Below are positions 33,058 through 43,370 of a stretch of 64,000 nt of DNA, one piece after another. Numbering within the stretch: position 1 is the first letter of the stretch; each line of letters begins with the position of its first letter. The DNA lies in assembly GCF_023734775.1 (NCBI RefSeq), contig NZ_AP025732.1, forward strand, positions 1,928,501 through 1,992,500, given 5' to 3'. A program made the position numbers and the translations under genes. The notes beneath the pieces are model-generated. The model was given only the letters and a program-made list of their open reading frames with translations, was not told the DNA's origin and made no database searches. This DNA comes from Nostoc cf. commune SO-36 (GTDB lineage Bacteria > Cyanobacteriota > Cyanobacteriia > Cyanobacteriales > Nostocaceae).

Positions 33058-35637
33058 CTACTCATCAGAGTTAGCTTCAGAAGCTTCATACGCTTGTAGG
33101 AGCCTAGCATGATCGAGAGTAAATCCTACTTGCATCGCTATTTGGGCAAATAAATCAATCTCAGGCTGTTGCCAATCACGAGGGCCAGAACACTGATGTG
33201 CAATTAACAAGCCAAATAGCTGCTCATCTTTGATAATGGGTGCTACTAAATTCGCTTTTACGCCAAAAGATTCGAGCAGAGTAATATGACAATCAGCCAA
33301 ACCGTCCTCATAGATGTTATTAGTGGCGACAACACGACCAGACTGGTACTTTTCTATATAGTTTTCAGTGAAACAAGGGTCATAAATTTTAGACCGCAAA
33401 ACCTTGGGATAACCTGGAACTACTGATTCAGCAATTATAATTCCGAACCAATTAGCGTAAAAGCTATAAACTAATACTCGGTCAATACTTAGTGCTTTGC
33501 GAACCTCTTCCACAGTGGTTTTGATCACATCCTCTTCGTTAAGCGATTGGCGAATACTGCGGGTAATATCCACCAGTAACTGACTTCGCCTACTTTCAGC
33601 TTCGACTCGTTGCAGGAGTCTTGCATGATCGAGAGCAAATCCCACTTGCATCGCTATCTGACCAAACAAATCAATCTCAGACTGTTGCCAATCACGAGGT
33701 TTGGAACACTGATGTGCAATTAATAAGCCAAATAGCTGTTCATCCTTAAGAATAGGGGCTACCAAATTTGCTTTCACAGCAAAGGATTCGAGTAGGTTAA
33801 TGTGATAATCAGCCAAACCGGCTTCATAAATGTTGTTTATTGCTAAAACGCGACCAGACTGATAATCTTCTACGTAGCCTTGACCAAAATATAGGTCTTG
33901 GATTTCAGATCGCAAAACTTTTGGGTAGGTGAGAACGACTGATTCGGCAATCACAGTTCCAGACCAATCACCATTTAAGCTATAAACCATCACTCGGTCA
34001 GTAGCCAGTACCTTACGAACCTCTTCTACAGTGGTTTTCAGGACATCCTCTTCGTTGAGCGATTGGCGAATGCTGCCGATAGTATCCACCAGCAACCGAC
34101 TTTGCACACCTTCAGCCTCGATTCGTTGCAGGAGCCTTGCATGGTCGAGAGCAAATCCCACTTCCATCGCTATTTGGGTACATAAATCAATCTCAGACTG
34201 TTGCCAATCACGCGGTCTGGAGCATTGATGTGCAACTAATAAGCCAAACAGTTGTTCATCTTTGAGGATGGGGGCGACCAAATTTGCTTTCACGCCAAAG
34301 GATTCTAGCAGGTTAATATGACAATCACGCAAACCTGCTTCATAAATGTTATTTGTAGCTTGAACGCGACCAGACTGATACTTTTCTACATAGTCCTGAG
34401 CAAAACATGGGTCTTGCACTTCAGACCGCAAAACTTTGGGATAACCTGGAACCACTGATTCTGCAATCACAGTTCCAGACCAATCAGCGCTAAAAGTATA
34501 GACCAGTACTCGGTCAGTACTCAGTGCTTTGCGAACCTCTTCCACGGTGGTTTTGATGACATCCTCTTCGTTGAGCGATTGGCGAATGCTGCGGGTAATT
34601 TCGATAAATACCTCAGCTATATCCGCCTTCGTATCAACCTGTTCTAGAAGTTTGGTATAGTCAAGGGCGAATCCTACTTGTATAGCTATCTGAGCTAACA
34701 AATCAATCTCAGACTGCTGCCAAAAGCGAATTCTAGAACACTGATGTGCAATCAATAAACCGAATAGCTGTTTGCCTTTGAGAATAGGTGCTACTAAATT
34801 AGATTTGACAGCAAATTGCTCTAGCAACTCAATATCATCATCACTAAGATCGGCTTGATAGATATTATCAATAGCACGGATGGAACCATTCTGGTATTTT
34901 TTTATATATCCTGGCTCGAACCCAGGCTCAGACACTGTAACCCCTAAAATTTTTGGTAAACCAGGTGCTACTGATTCGGCGATAAAGGTTCCATTACAGT
35001 TGGAGTTAAAGCAAAAAATGGTTACGCGATCAATGCTTAAAGCTTTACGAATTTCTTCTGAGGTAATTTTGAGAACATCTTCTTCATTAAATGATTCTCG
35101 AACCCATCGGGTAACTTTAATTAATAGTTGGGAGTAATCAGCTTCGGTTTCTTTTTCCTTTATTAAAACTGAAAGCAGCTCTGTGAATAAGTTTATGTTT
35201 CTCTCTAACATCACTAATTCATCTTCGCTAGCGATGAAATATTGAGTAAACTCACTGTCTGGACGGAGCTTATTTTTGATACTATTAGACATTGCAGCAG
35301 CTTTGCTGACTCGACTAATAGCTTGATTAGTCACAAAAACAGCGATCGCACCTGTCAAAATTGCTGTTACTCCCATACCAGTTACCAACACTGAGAGTTG
35401 CCCTTGTAGAGCTTCCGTTACTGTTGAATTTTTTACACTCTCAAGTCTTACTTGCGGAATTTGTTTGGTAATTAAATCATTAGCATAGTAATAAGTAAAT
35501 GTTCCAATTGCAACTATAGGAAAGGCACTTATACTTAATGCCCAAACTATTGCTTTAGTCTTTAAACTCCATTTTTGTTGCCACAGCTTTTGTTGACGAT
35601 TTCGTCTTGCTTGGTTTTGAGAAAAAGACTGATTCAT
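33058..35637 (-). CDS. membrane protein with four GAF domains, two of DXCF cyanobacteriochrome type; no output domain
   Basis: An 859-residue protein. Two membrane segments (~27-51 and ~84-104) and a HAMP-like stretch precede four GAF domains (~170-335, 345-505, 515-675, 690-850). GAF2 has the second-Cys motif DPCF (Cys411) and the canonical bilin Cys-His (Cys439-His440). GAF4 has DPCF (Cys755) and Cys783-His784. GAF3 has Tyr at both places (DLYF, Tyr611-His612), and GAF1 has EPGF and Asp. GAF2 and GAF4 thus look like DXCF photoreceptors, while GAF1 and GAF3 would be blind. Architecture matches PixJ-type phototaxis receptors, but the ORF ends in ANSDE where a methyl-accepting domain normally follows. 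Transcribed alone; receptor function is inferred. Confidence 0.8.
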   Translation of the reverse strand: MNQSFSQNQARRNRQQKLWQQKWSLKTKAIVWALSISAFPIVAIGTFTYYYANDLITKQIPQVRLESVKNSTVTEALQGQLSVLVTGMGVTAILTGAIAVFVTNQAISRVSKAAAMSNSIKNKLRPDSEFTQYFIASEDELVMLERNINLFTELLSVLIKEKETEADYSQLLIKVTRWVRESFNEEDVLKITSEEIRKALSIDRVTIFCFNSNCNGTFIAESVAPGLPKILGVTVSEPGFEPGYIKKYQNGSIRAIDNIYQADLSDDDIELLEQFAVKSNLVAPILKGKQLFGLLIAHQCSRIRFWQQSEIDLLAQIAIQVGFALDYTKLLEQVDTKADIAEVFIEITRSIRQSLNEEDVIKTTVEEVRKALSTDRVLVYTFSADWSGTVIAESVVPGYPKVLRSEVQDPCFAQDYVEKYQSGRVQATNNIYEAGLRDCHINLLESFGVKANLVAPILKDEQLFGLLVAHQCSRPRDWQQSEIDLCTQIAMEVGFALDHARLLQRIEAEGVQSRLLVDTIGSIRQSLNEEDVLKTTVEEVRKVLATDRVMVYSLNGDWSGTVIAESVVLTYPKVLRSEIQDLYFGQGYVEDYQSGRVLAINNIYEAGLADYHINLLESFAVKANLVAPILKDEQLFGLLIAHQCSKPRDWQQSEIDLFGQIAMQVGFALDHARLLQRVEAESRRSQLLVDITRSIRQSLNEEDVIKTTVEEVRKALSIDRVLVYSFYANWFGIIIAESVVPGYPKVLRSKIYDPCFTENYIEKYQSGRVVATNNIYEDGLADCHITLLESFGVKANLVAPIIKDEQLFGLLIAHQCSGPRDWQQPEIDLFAQIAMQVGFTLDHARLLQAYEASEANSDE

Positions 35638-35837
35638 AAATGAAACCTGGATTGCTGCAATTGAGAATCAAGTAAATAACCTCACCACCAAATTCTACAC
35701 AAAACTTACTAAAGAAGGACTGGCTTTTAGAACTATTTCGAGGTGATGACCTTCTACTTGATACCCCATAACACTTTCATTGCCTGTAAACTCAAAAAAA
35801 TTGCATCTGAATTAACGGGCTTTTTAGCAATCAAATG

Positions 35838-35866
35838 GCGTAGGCGTAGCCCATCGTAGATATCGC
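35838..35866. repeat. 29-bp interspersed repeat family, copy 3
   Basis: GCGTAGGCGTAGCCC followed by ATCGTAGATATCGC; diverged at three positions from copy 1. Confidence 0.75.
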
Positions 35867-36324
35867 TCTGTTTGAATGTCTTATTTTCTCATCAGGTGTT
35901 GCAGTTTTCTGGCAAGACAACCAAACAATCTTTTTTAAAGGTCTTGTGTAGTCTCGTTAGGCTCGGAACGAGGCTAACCAGTTAGAGCAAGGGCTATGTC
36001 TTAACTTAGTGTAATCCGATTCTCAACTAGATTGATCGCTATTTGATGACACACCATAAATGATTGCTATCTCGCTCTACTGATAAAAATATTATGTATA
36101 AATTACAACTATTTTAAAAAAGTATTGCTTGTTTATTGCAGATTACGACAAAACCATCGTATTATCACTGAGGTTTTACCGTTTCTTTATAGATATCATG
36201 TATCTAATAGTGTCAGTCTTTACTAAGTATAAATGAATTGCAAGCTTGAAATAAATGATTATTTCAGATTGTAGTTCACTGATACAGCCAACAATTGTGA
36301 CTCTCCGTTAAGGCACTTACAAGT

Positions 36325-36410
36325 AATAAAATGCCCAGCCGTCATTGACGGTTCTTCAGGCTGCCGCGCCAAAATTTCGTAGTTTTTGCAAGAAAGGCAT
36401 TTTATTTTTT
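36325..36410 (+). promoter_or_regulatory. structured leader or terminator-like RNA upstream of the hydrolase/peptidase cassette
   Basis: AATAAAATGCC (36325-36335) pairs perfectly with GGCATTTTATT (36396-36406), followed by T4. The 60 nt enclosed contain a CCGTC-ATT-GACGG hairpin and CAGCC/GGCTG pairing. The structure ends 58 bp before the start codon at 36469. It could be an attenuator, a small RNA or the terminator of an unseen transcript. Pairing is seen; function is inferred. Confidence 0.5.
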
Positions 36411-36468
36411 CGATCTTCCTAACAGTTAGCACAACATATCAAAATCAAACCCTGGTAAGGATTTATAT

Positions 36469-37845
36469 ATGCCAATCCAAACTGTAACCATTGATACTAT
36501 CGCTGCTTCTTTAGATTATTACCTCATTGCTTTTGATGCTGATGGTAATGAACGTCTTGAGACAGATGGATTTATGAGTCAAAAGCTAGTGGAGATACTA
36601 TCCACTCAACCAATTACAGATGTCTTTTTCATGAGTCACGGATGGTTAGGTGACGTTCCCGGAGCAAAAAGACATTACCAAAGTTGGATTAAAGCTATGG
36701 TATACAGTCAGGCTGATATTCAAAAAATTCAAGAATTACGGAAATCTCAAAACCAAGAATTCCGTCCACTGTTGATTGGGTTGCATTGGCCTAGTAGACC
36801 CTGGGGTAATGAAGACTTAAATGCTAACGCTGCATCTTTTGACACGACAGGGACACAATTAAATGATTCAATCGAACAATACGCCCAAGATGTTGCTGAT
36901 ACGGAAGCGGCACGTGAAGCTCTCAGAACAATTTTTACAGCGTCAATAGAATATTCTATCCCACCAGACAACTTACCACTGGAAGTGAGACAAGCCTACG
37001 AAGTATTAATTAAAGAGGCTTCTTTAGACACTGATGAAAATGATAGCGAATCGTTTAATTTAGAGCCTGACGATATCTATGAATCTATCATTGCTCAAAA
37101 AGAATCTGAAGAAATTAGTTTTGCAATTGGTGATGTTTCTGAATACAGAAGAAATGTATTTTTGGATTTATTAGGACGCTTGTCTTATTGGAAGATGAAA
37201 CAGCGTGCCCGCCAAATTGGTGAAACTAGTGGTTTTAATTTATTAACAAAACTTCAAAAAGCTGCTGCTCCAACAGCAAGATTTCACTTAGTTGGGCATA
37301 GCTTTGGATGTATCGTTGTTTCTTCTATTGTGGCAGGTAAAAACAATAGTAGATTAATCCGTCCAGTTAACTCCTTAGTTCTTATCCAAGGAGCTTTATC
37401 ACTCTGGTCTTACTGCTCAAATATTCCTCGCAGAGCAAATTTAGCTGGTTGTTTTTCTTCAATTATCAACGACTGTAAAGTTGTTGGCCCAGTTGTTACC
37501 ACTCGCTCCATACATGACGATGCTGTGGGCAAACTGTATCCTATTGCTAGCAGACCTGGTAACTGGTTTATGGGTCAGGATATAAACTTTGCAATTTCTA
37601 CTGAGTCAGAATTCCCTGAATATGGTAGTATTGGCACTTTTGGTATTCAAGGATTAGACGAAATTATCAGTCTAAAAATGCACCCTTGTGAAAAGCCTTA
37701 TAATTTCCAATCTGGTAAAGTTTACAACTTAGAAAGCAGTGAGTTTATTCGCAATCTAGTTAACGGTAAAGATGAAGATGCCCACAACACAATTGATAAA
37801 CCGGAAGTAGCTCATGCTGTATGGTCAGCAGCTTTTGCTAGTTAA
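36469..37845 (+). CDS. alpha/beta-hydrolase-like serine hydrolase
   Basis: A 458-residue protein. The nucleophile elbow is GHSFG with Ser278 (in FHLVGHSFGCIVVSSIVAG). An upstream MSHGW motif (His58) is placed like the oxyanion-hole HG of lipases, and LIGLHWPS lies between them. About 130 helical, acidic residues (115-245) are inserted before the nucleophile and could be a lid or partner-binding region. No signal peptide, so probably cytoplasmic. It is followed 83 bp later by a C25/caspase-like peptidase on the same strand. The substrate is unknown; the fold assignment rests on the motifs. Confidence 0.65.
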   Translation: MPIQTVTIDTIAASLDYYLIAFDADGNERLETDGFMSQKLVEILSTQPITDVFFMSHGWLGDVPGAKRHYQSWIKAMVYSQADIQKIQELRKSQNQEFRPLLIGLHWPSRPWGNEDLNANAASFDTTGTQLNDSIEQYAQDVADTEAAREALRTIFTASIEYSIPPDNLPLEVRQAYEVLIKEASLDTDENDSESFNLEPDDIYESIIAQKESEEISFAIGDVSEYRRNVFLDLLGRLSYWKMKQRARQIGETSGFNLLTKLQKAAAPTARFHLVGHSFGCIVVSSIVAGKNNSRLIRPVNSLVLIQGALSLWSYCSNIPRRANLAGCFSSIINDCKVVGPVVTTRSIHDDAVGKLYPIASRPGNWFMGQDINFAISTESEFPEYGSIGTFGIQGLDEIISLKMHPCEKPYNFQSGKVYNLESSEFIRNLVNGKDEDAHNTIDKPEVAHAVWSAAFAS

Positions 37846-37928
37846 TTCAGGAACTGGGAAAACATTCATAGTTTTTCCGAGTGAACAGCCAATCCCTGTG
37901 CCAATAAAAATATAAGGGTGTAAATAGT

Positions 37929-39611
37929 ATGAGCATAGAACAACTGACAAAAGAGCTATATTTCAATGGCATTGATGGGGCTTCTGGAGAGTATTTGTTG
38001 CCTCCATTAACACCTGAGCAGCTAGCTAAGATTGCTCAGGGCGAAGATTTTGATCCTATAGAAATTAGCGAACTCAAGAAAAAGGATCTGCATGTTAAAG
38101 GTCTAGAACCTGATTTTGCCCCCATAGAAGGTGTAGATCCAAAAAACCTCGCAGAGACAGGTTGGGGAGTTATTTTTGCCTATAATGCCGACCCAGCAAT
38201 TAAAGAAGCACTCCAAGAATTATTAACGCATCGACAAAAGCAAGCGGCGAAAAAGCACGAGCATTTTTATCGAGAATACACTGGCCCAAAGGGTTATCGT
38301 CCAGGGGAATCAAAGAATCAATTTTTATCACGTCATGGAGTTGGGCCAGGCCCAGCAGATCCTGACAAAATGCCTTATTACCTGTTGATTGTTGGCGATC
38401 CAGAAACAATTTCCTATCGTTTTCAGTATCAACTCGACGTGCAATATGCAGTAGGCCGGATTTATTTCGATACGCCGGAAGAATATGCTCAGTATGCTCG
38501 TAGTGTAGTGCAAGCGGAAACCACCAATTTATCACTACCTCGCCGCGCCAGCTTTTTTGGTGTGCGTAACGCTGCTGACGCAGCCACACAACTCAGCGCT
38601 CAAAATCTGATCCAGCCCTTAGCTGAATGGATGCTTAACGATCAAAAAGACAACAATTGGAATGTTCAAACCTTACTTGCAGAAGAAGCTACCAAAGCAC
38701 GTTTAAAGAAGCTGCTAGGGGGGGAAGAGACTCCAGCGTTGTTGTTTACTGCTAGTCATGGTATGGGTTTTCCTAATGGACATGAGCGACAACTACGCCA
38801 TCAAGGAGCATTACTTTGTCAAGACTGGCCGGGCCCGCTCAAATGGCGAGAACCGATTCCTGAAGATTTTTACTTCTCAGCAGATGATGTTGGCAGCGAT
38901 GCCCGCTTATTAGGGCTGATTGCCTTTCACTTTGCTTGTTATGGTGCGGGTACTCCCCGATTTGATGAATTTGCCCATCAAAAAGGCTCTAACGAAAGGT
39001 TAGCGATCGCTCCTAATGCCTTTATCGCTCCCCTACCCCGACGACTCCTCAGCCATCCCAATGGCGGCGCTTTGGCTGTCATCGGTCACGTAGAACGCGC
39101 TTGGGGTTGTTCTTTCGTTTGGGAAAAAACTGGTAAACAGTTAGCAGTTTTTCAAAGTACTCTCAAACGATTGCTAGAAGGACATCCCGTAGGGTCAGCC
39201 GTCGAATATTTCAACGAACGCTATGCTGAACTGTCTTCCGACCTCAGCACAGAATTAGAAGAGATTAAATATGGAGCGATCGCTAATCCAATAAGTTTGT
39301 CTGGAATGTGGACAGCTAACAACGATGCTCGTAGTTATGCCATTATTGGCGACCCCGCAGTGCGGTTAGTTGTTAGTGATAATCCGACAAGCGATCGCCC
39401 TGTGATCGAATCCGTAAATTTACCGTCTGCACCAGCAAAACCTCAGATATCTGATACGTCTGCAATTCAGCAATCTCAAGCAAACTTGACTCAAGCACTA
39501 GAACAGTTTGTTAAAACTATTGATCAAGGTTCAGACGATCGTACAGAAAAACTTCAAGCAACAATTTCAGCAGTGATTAGTTTACTTGAAGTACTAAAGA
39601 AGTTGAGTTAA
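37929..39611 (+). CDS. C25/caspase-like (clan CD) cysteine peptidase
   Basis: A 560-residue protein. The catalytic pair of a caspase/gingipain-like fold is visible: His277 in [11 protein letters not shown] and Cys337 in [11 protein letters not shown], with the usual ~60-residue spacing. Upstream is [17 protein letters not shown], the strand and loop that open gingipain-type (C25) domains. After the peptidase, the [11 protein letters not shown] motif ends the domain, and a Ser/Pro linker leads to a coiled-coil tail (~505-560). No signal peptide is seen, unlike secreted gingipains, so it is probably intracellular. It pairs with the serine hydrolase upstream. Confidence 0.7.
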   Translation: MSIEQLTKELYFNGIDGASGEYLLPPLTPEQLAKIAQGEDFDPIEISELKKKDLHVKGLEPDFAPIEGVDPKNLAETGWGVIFAYNADPAIKEALQELLTHRQKQAAKKHEHFYREYTGPKGYRPGESKNQFLSRHGVGPGPADPDKMPYYLLIVGDPETISYRFQYQLDVQYAVGRIYFDTPEEYAQYARSVVQAETTNLSLPRRASFFGVRNAADAATQLSAQNLIQPLAEWMLNDQKDNNWNVQTLLAEEATKARLKKLLGGEETPALLFTASHGMGFPNGHERQLRHQGALLCQDWPGPLKWREPIPEDFYFSADDVGSDARLLGLIAFHFACYGAGTPRFDEFAHQKGSNERLAIAPNAFIAPLPRRLLSHPNGGALAVIGHVERAWGCSFVWEKTGKQLAVFQSTLKRLLEGHPVGSAVEYFNERYAELSSDLSTELEEIKYGAIANPISLSGMWTANNDARSYAIIGDPAVRLVVSDNPTSDRPVIESVNLPSAPAKPQISDTSAIQQSQANLTQALEQFVKTIDQGSDDRTEKLQATISAVISLLEVLKKLS

Positions 39612-39701
39612 GAGGCAAGGTGTGTATCTTAACTTAATACTATTCGTGTAGAGAGTCGGGGACGCAAGGGAAGAATTTCTTTGCGTCCCCTTCTGCCTCC
39701 T

Positions 39702-40649
39702 TCAACATCCCCCTTCTTTTCCCCTTGCATCCAAAAACTTCAACTGGTGGTATAAACAACTAATCTGCACTAAATTCACACCTTTTGCTTGGGCTTTCTG
39801 TAATGGTTTGCCGAAAATTGCTTCTACCTCCAAAGGGCGATGTTCGTCGTAGTCAATTTTCATGCTGGGGCGGTAAGGCTTCATTTTGACAGTGTAATCG
39901 AGCATTGTTTGAATGAAGCGATCGCTGATTATCCGTCCATAACTTTTTGCCCCTGCTGCTACTTCATACATCAACTGTTCAACTAACTGGCGGGTGTAGC
40001 TATATGCCATTAATTCATCTGTTCTGGCGTTGAGAATCACAGAAAGCCCATTGTAGGGGATATTCCACACCAGCTTTTTCCAACGTGCCAGTAGTAAATC
40101 TTCGGCTAATTCAATTGAAATTTCAGCGCTTTCAAAGTCATTAGCAATTTGCTGCATCATCTCAGTTATCCCAGCAGGCTGATAATTAGGGGTATATTCA
40201 CTTAAAACAATTTGCCCATAGTCTAAATGGTGTATGTGCCCTAGCCCCACTTTGTTAGAACATAAAAAGCACAACCCACCACTAACAGTTACATTACCAA
40301 CAATTTCAGCAACTTCCTCTTCTACACCGAGTCCATTTTGCAATACCAGTACTACCCCATCGTCTTTAACCACAGATGGCAACATCTTTGGTAATAAATG
40401 ATTTTGCGTCGTCTTTAGTGCCACCACCACCACATCGCATCGTGGCATCTTTTCAACGTCGTTGTAGGCGTGGACTTTGGGAAGCGTAAAGTCGCCATCT
40501 TTGGACTCTACCACTAAACCATATTTGTTTACCTGTTCGTAATCACTCTTGAGCAAAAAGTGGACATCCAATCCAGCTTTTTGTAGTCTGGCACCATAGA
40601 ACCCACCTAATGCTCCAGTTCCTAGAATGGCATACGTGCGATCGGACAT
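39702..40649 (-). CDS. 2-dehydropantoate 2-reductase family (KPR) enzyme
   Basis: A 315-residue NADPH-dependent reductase of the PanE/ApbA family. The N-terminal Rossmann motif is AILGTGALGGFYGARL. VVVALKTTQNH and LQNGLG line the cofactor cleft. The C-terminal helical domain has WKKLVWNIPYNGLSVIL (catalytic Lys) and KPSM with an EVEAIFGKPL end. PanE makes pantoate for coenzyme A; paralogues with other substrates are common in cyanobacteria, so the symbol is withheld. Convergent with the peptidase gene. Confidence 0.85.
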   Translation of the reverse strand: MSDRTYAILGTGALGGFYGARLQKAGLDVHFLLKSDYEQVNKYGLVVESKDGDFTLPKVHAYNDVEKMPRCDVVVVALKTTQNHLLPKMLPSVVKDDGVVLVLQNGLGVEEEVAEIVGNVTVSGGLCFLCSNKVGLGHIHHLDYGQIVLSEYTPNYQPAGITEMMQQIANDFESAEISIELAEDLLLARWKKLVWNIPYNGLSVILNARTDELMAYSYTRQLVEQLMYEVAAGAKSYGRIISDRFIQTMLDYTVKMKPYRPSMKIDYDEHRPLEVEAIFGKPLQKAQAKGVNLVQISCLYHQLKFLDARGKEGGC

Positions 40650-40819
40650 TTCTTTATATAACGAAATTTTCCTAGAAACATCATAAGGCGATGTCTGACA
40701 GGTAGTACGTGTCTGCGTGTAGTTTATTCAACGATTGATTTTAAATTTATTTTGTTTCACAAAACTTAAAATAGGTTTATTATCCTTTAAAATCTTTTTC
40801 AGAGATTTAGGTAAAATTT

Positions 40820-41221
40820 ATGGCTGATATTGTTGATATTGCAGTTACGGCTGAGTCTTTCAAAACACTGGTGGCGGCTGTGCAAGCTGCTGGTTTAGTA
40901 GAAACATTAAAAAGTCCTGGCCCGTTTACTGTCTTTGCACCAAATGACGATGCTTTTGCCAAGCTACCACCGGGAACTATTCAAACTCTGTTACAGAATA
41001 TTCCTCAGCTAACGCGTATTTTAAAGTATCATGTCGTTCCCGGAAAGCTCCTACAGGCTGATTTAGCCCAACTCGGTACAGTTAATTCTGTAGAAGGTTC
41101 ACCTATTAAAATTCATTCTTCCGATGGTTTTGAAGTTAAAAATGCCACAGTTTTAGCAGCAGATATAGAAGCTGATAATGGTGTGGTACACGTTATCGAT
41201 ACGGTGATTTTACCGGGTTAA
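40820..41221 (+). CDS. fasciclin (FAS1) domain protein
   Basis: A 133-residue protein consisting of one FAS1 domain: [18 protein letters not shown] (the H1-type motif), YHVVPG and [11 protein letters not shown] (the H2-type motif). No signal peptide is seen, unusual for a family that often works outside the cell; it may be cytoplasmic or the start may be elsewhere. Such single-domain proteins are widespread in cyanobacteria and of unknown role. Confidence 0.88.
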   Translation: MADIVDIAVTAESFKTLVAAVQAAGLVETLKSPGPFTVFAPNDDAFAKLPPGTIQTLLQNIPQLTRILKYHVVPGKLLQADLAQLGTVNSVEGSPIKIHSSDGFEVKNATVLAADIEADNGVVHVIDTVILPG

Positions 41222-41426
41222 TTCAGCTAGGGTGGGTGTTTTCCACCCTACTTATCCAAAATCTTTATAATTAACTAACTATTCATAGCATCAAAATGCA
41301 ACTCAATAGTTTAATTTATGTTATATTTGCAATGTGATTACTCACTTATATGTGAATTTATATTTCATTGCTTTCAAATCAAATAAACTAAAGTCTTAAA
41401 AACCTAACATCTATCCCAACAAATTA

Positions 41427-41762
41427 ATGCTCGATTTAGACACCTTAGCTGAGTTTTCTCGTGGCAACTGCATAAGTATTTGTACATTTCTCGTACCAGC
41501 TAACTTGCTTGTCACAATTTTGACGATCAGCCTAGTAGCGTTACGTCGCCCATCGCACCAAGTATGGCAATCTGCTGGAATTGCTAGCTTTTTCGCTTCT
41601 GTAATGATATTGCATGTATATACTTGGTTCCAGATTGGCGTGGTGATGGCTCCTACTTATATCTTGCTGTGGCTAGCAATCACCTGTTTACTGGCTAATT
41701 TGGCAGCAATTCTTTTTCAAAGACGCCACAGTAATAGTCCTAGTCTTTCCAACAACGTCTGA
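41427..41762 (+). CDS. small hydrophobic membrane protein, unknown
   Basis: A 111-residue protein with three probable membrane segments (~15-37, ~50-68, ~72-98) and a basic C-terminal tail (FQRRHSNSP). I do not recognise a family. Codon use is compatible with a gene, but no functional neighbour is evident. Confidence 0.5.
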   Translation: MLDLDTLAEFSRGNCISICTFLVPANLLVTILTISLVALRRPSHQVWQSAGIASFFASVMILHVYTWFQIGVVMAPTYILLWLAITCLLANLAAILFQRRHSNSPSLSNNV

Positions 41763-41789
41763 AATCTATACCGACTCTCCACGACAGAA

Positions 41790-41820
41790 TGTAGAGATGT
41801 AGCAGTGCTACATCTCTACA
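41790..41820. repeat. 31-nt palindrome, same interspersed family as 6875-6905
   Basis: Perfect 15-nt arms (TGTAGAGATGTAGCA). It is followed by GGATAACGCATATTTAA, the reverse complement of the flank at the 6.8-kb copies. It lies 28 bp after the membrane-protein stop and may also end transcription. Confidence 0.8.
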
Positions 41821-41862
41821 AGGGTTTTGGATAACGCATATTTAATTTCACCAAATAAATGT

Positions 41863-43218
41863 CTATTTAGGAAATTCTGCACGTAACTGATTGACTACTC
41901 GATCTAATCCCACGGAATGGGCGGCTTTGAACAATAAACGATCGCCTGCTTGCACAAATGTCTTCAACCTAGCCACCAAATCGGCATGAGTTGCAAAGCA
42001 CTCCGATGGAATACCCTCGGCGCTTTTAATGATCGCTTCGGCATCTTGCCCATCTACCAAAACCAATAAGCCATCTAAATTCAATTTTCGTACTGTTTCT
42101 CCCACTCGCTGGTGCAATTGCTGCGATCGCTCTCCCAATTCTTTCATTGCACCCAATACGGCAATCTTCCGTTTTCCGGGTGTATCTGCCAATAATTGCA
42201 ACGCTGCGATCATCGCTTCTGGTGCAGCATTATAAGTTTCATCTAAGATTACCACATCGTTGGGTAAGGTAAATCGCTGCGATCGCCCTGTAGGCATATT
42301 CACCATCACACCTGCTTTCAGGGATGCCCAATCGATTCCCAACACCTTTGCCACTGCTAAAGCTGCCAAGAAATTAGTCGCATTGTGACGACCAGGCAAC
42401 GGCAGAGGCAGTTGGATTCCTGAGACTTCCACAGTCTCGTTATCAATTAATTGCCCTTGAATATCCCCACCAGAAAGGCCGTAAGTCAAAACTTCTCCGT
42501 GCCAAACTTTTGCTGCTGTGGCCATTAATAGGGCATTGTCGTGGTTGAGAATTGCCACACTATCAGCAGACATTTCGGCTAATAACTCACATTTTGCCTC
42601 AGCGATCGCTTCTTCCGAACCCAGTAACTCAATATGTGCCGTCCCCACATTGGTAATCAATCCAATTGTTGGACGGGCTATTTGTGTCAATTCGGCAATT
42701 TGCCCTCTACCCCGCATCGCCATTTCAATCACGGCGTAGTCATGTTCTGCGCCAAGTTCTAAGAGAGTTTTTGGGACACCGATTTCGTTGTTGTAATTTC
42801 CATAAGTTTTGTGAACTACTCCCTTTATTCCTAAAACTGCGGCGATCAATTCTTTAGTTGTAGTTTTGCCCACGGAACCTGTTACACCAATTACAGGAAT
42901 GTTAAAGCGATCGCGCCACCATCTGCCAATTTTTTGATATGCCTTGAGGGTATCTTTTACCTGTAATACAGGAAATCCGGGATTGTCGTATTCAAAATCT
43001 ACAATTGCAATTAAAGCACCCTTTGAGATCGCAGCTGGCACAAATTCATGTCCATCAAACTTATCGCCTCTTAAAGCGACAAATACTTCACCCGGCTTGA
43101 GGGTACGGCTATCTGTCTGTATACCGCTACTTACTTGTGTTAAAGCAGTTTCAGACACGTTTACAGGATAGGCCAAAAGAACTTCAACCAGTTGGGTTAG
43201 GGTGGCAGAACAACGCAT
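41863..43218 (-). CDS. murF: UDP-N-acetylmuramoyl-tripeptide--D-alanyl-D-alanine ligase
   Basis: A 451-residue Mur ligase that adds D-Ala-D-Ala to the peptidoglycan precursor in the cytosol. The N-terminal substrate domain has GIQTDSRTLKPGEVFVALRG. The ATPase domain has the P-loop GVTGSVGKTTTKEL. The Mur signature YNNEIGVPKTLL follows, and the conserved IEMAMRG and LGAMKELG lie in the middle and C-terminal domains. Length is normal for MurF. Transcribed alone in this window. Confidence 0.94.
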   Translation of the reverse strand: MRCSATLTQLVEVLLAYPVNVSETALTQVSSGIQTDSRTLKPGEVFVALRGDKFDGHEFVPAAISKGALIAIVDFEYDNPGFPVLQVKDTLKAYQKIGRWWRDRFNIPVIGVTGSVGKTTTKELIAAVLGIKGVVHKTYGNYNNEIGVPKTLLELGAEHDYAVIEMAMRGRGQIAELTQIARPTIGLITNVGTAHIELLGSEEAIAEAKCELLAEMSADSVAILNHDNALLMATAAKVWHGEVLTYGLSGGDIQGQLIDNETVEVSGIQLPLPLPGRHNATNFLAALAVAKVLGIDWASLKAGVMVNMPTGRSQRFTLPNDVVILDETYNAAPEAMIAALQLLADTPGKRKIAVLGAMKELGERSQQLHQRVGETVRKLNLDGLLVLVDGQDAEAIIKSAEGIPSECFATHADLVARLKTFVQAGDRLLFKAAHSVGLDRVVNQLRAEFPK

Positions 43219-43370
43219 AAGTAATTTACAATTTAAAGTTTAAAGTTATAAAATCGGATTATGACACAATTACAATAACACCAAAAATAGTGCCAAAGAA
43301 ACTCAGCTTTTGTGGCACGCTTTATTTATAAGCTATTTGTATACTTTAATTAAGTATGTCTTCTATCGCC

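Larger units (their letters stand above)
35638..36468. other. long intergenic region between divergent genes
   Basis: 830 bp with no gene recognised. It holds a 29-bp interspersed repeat (35838-35866), a GTTAGGCTCGGAACGAGGCTAAC inverted pair near 35967-35988, and a structured leader (36325-36410) close to the next gene. Confidence 0.55.
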
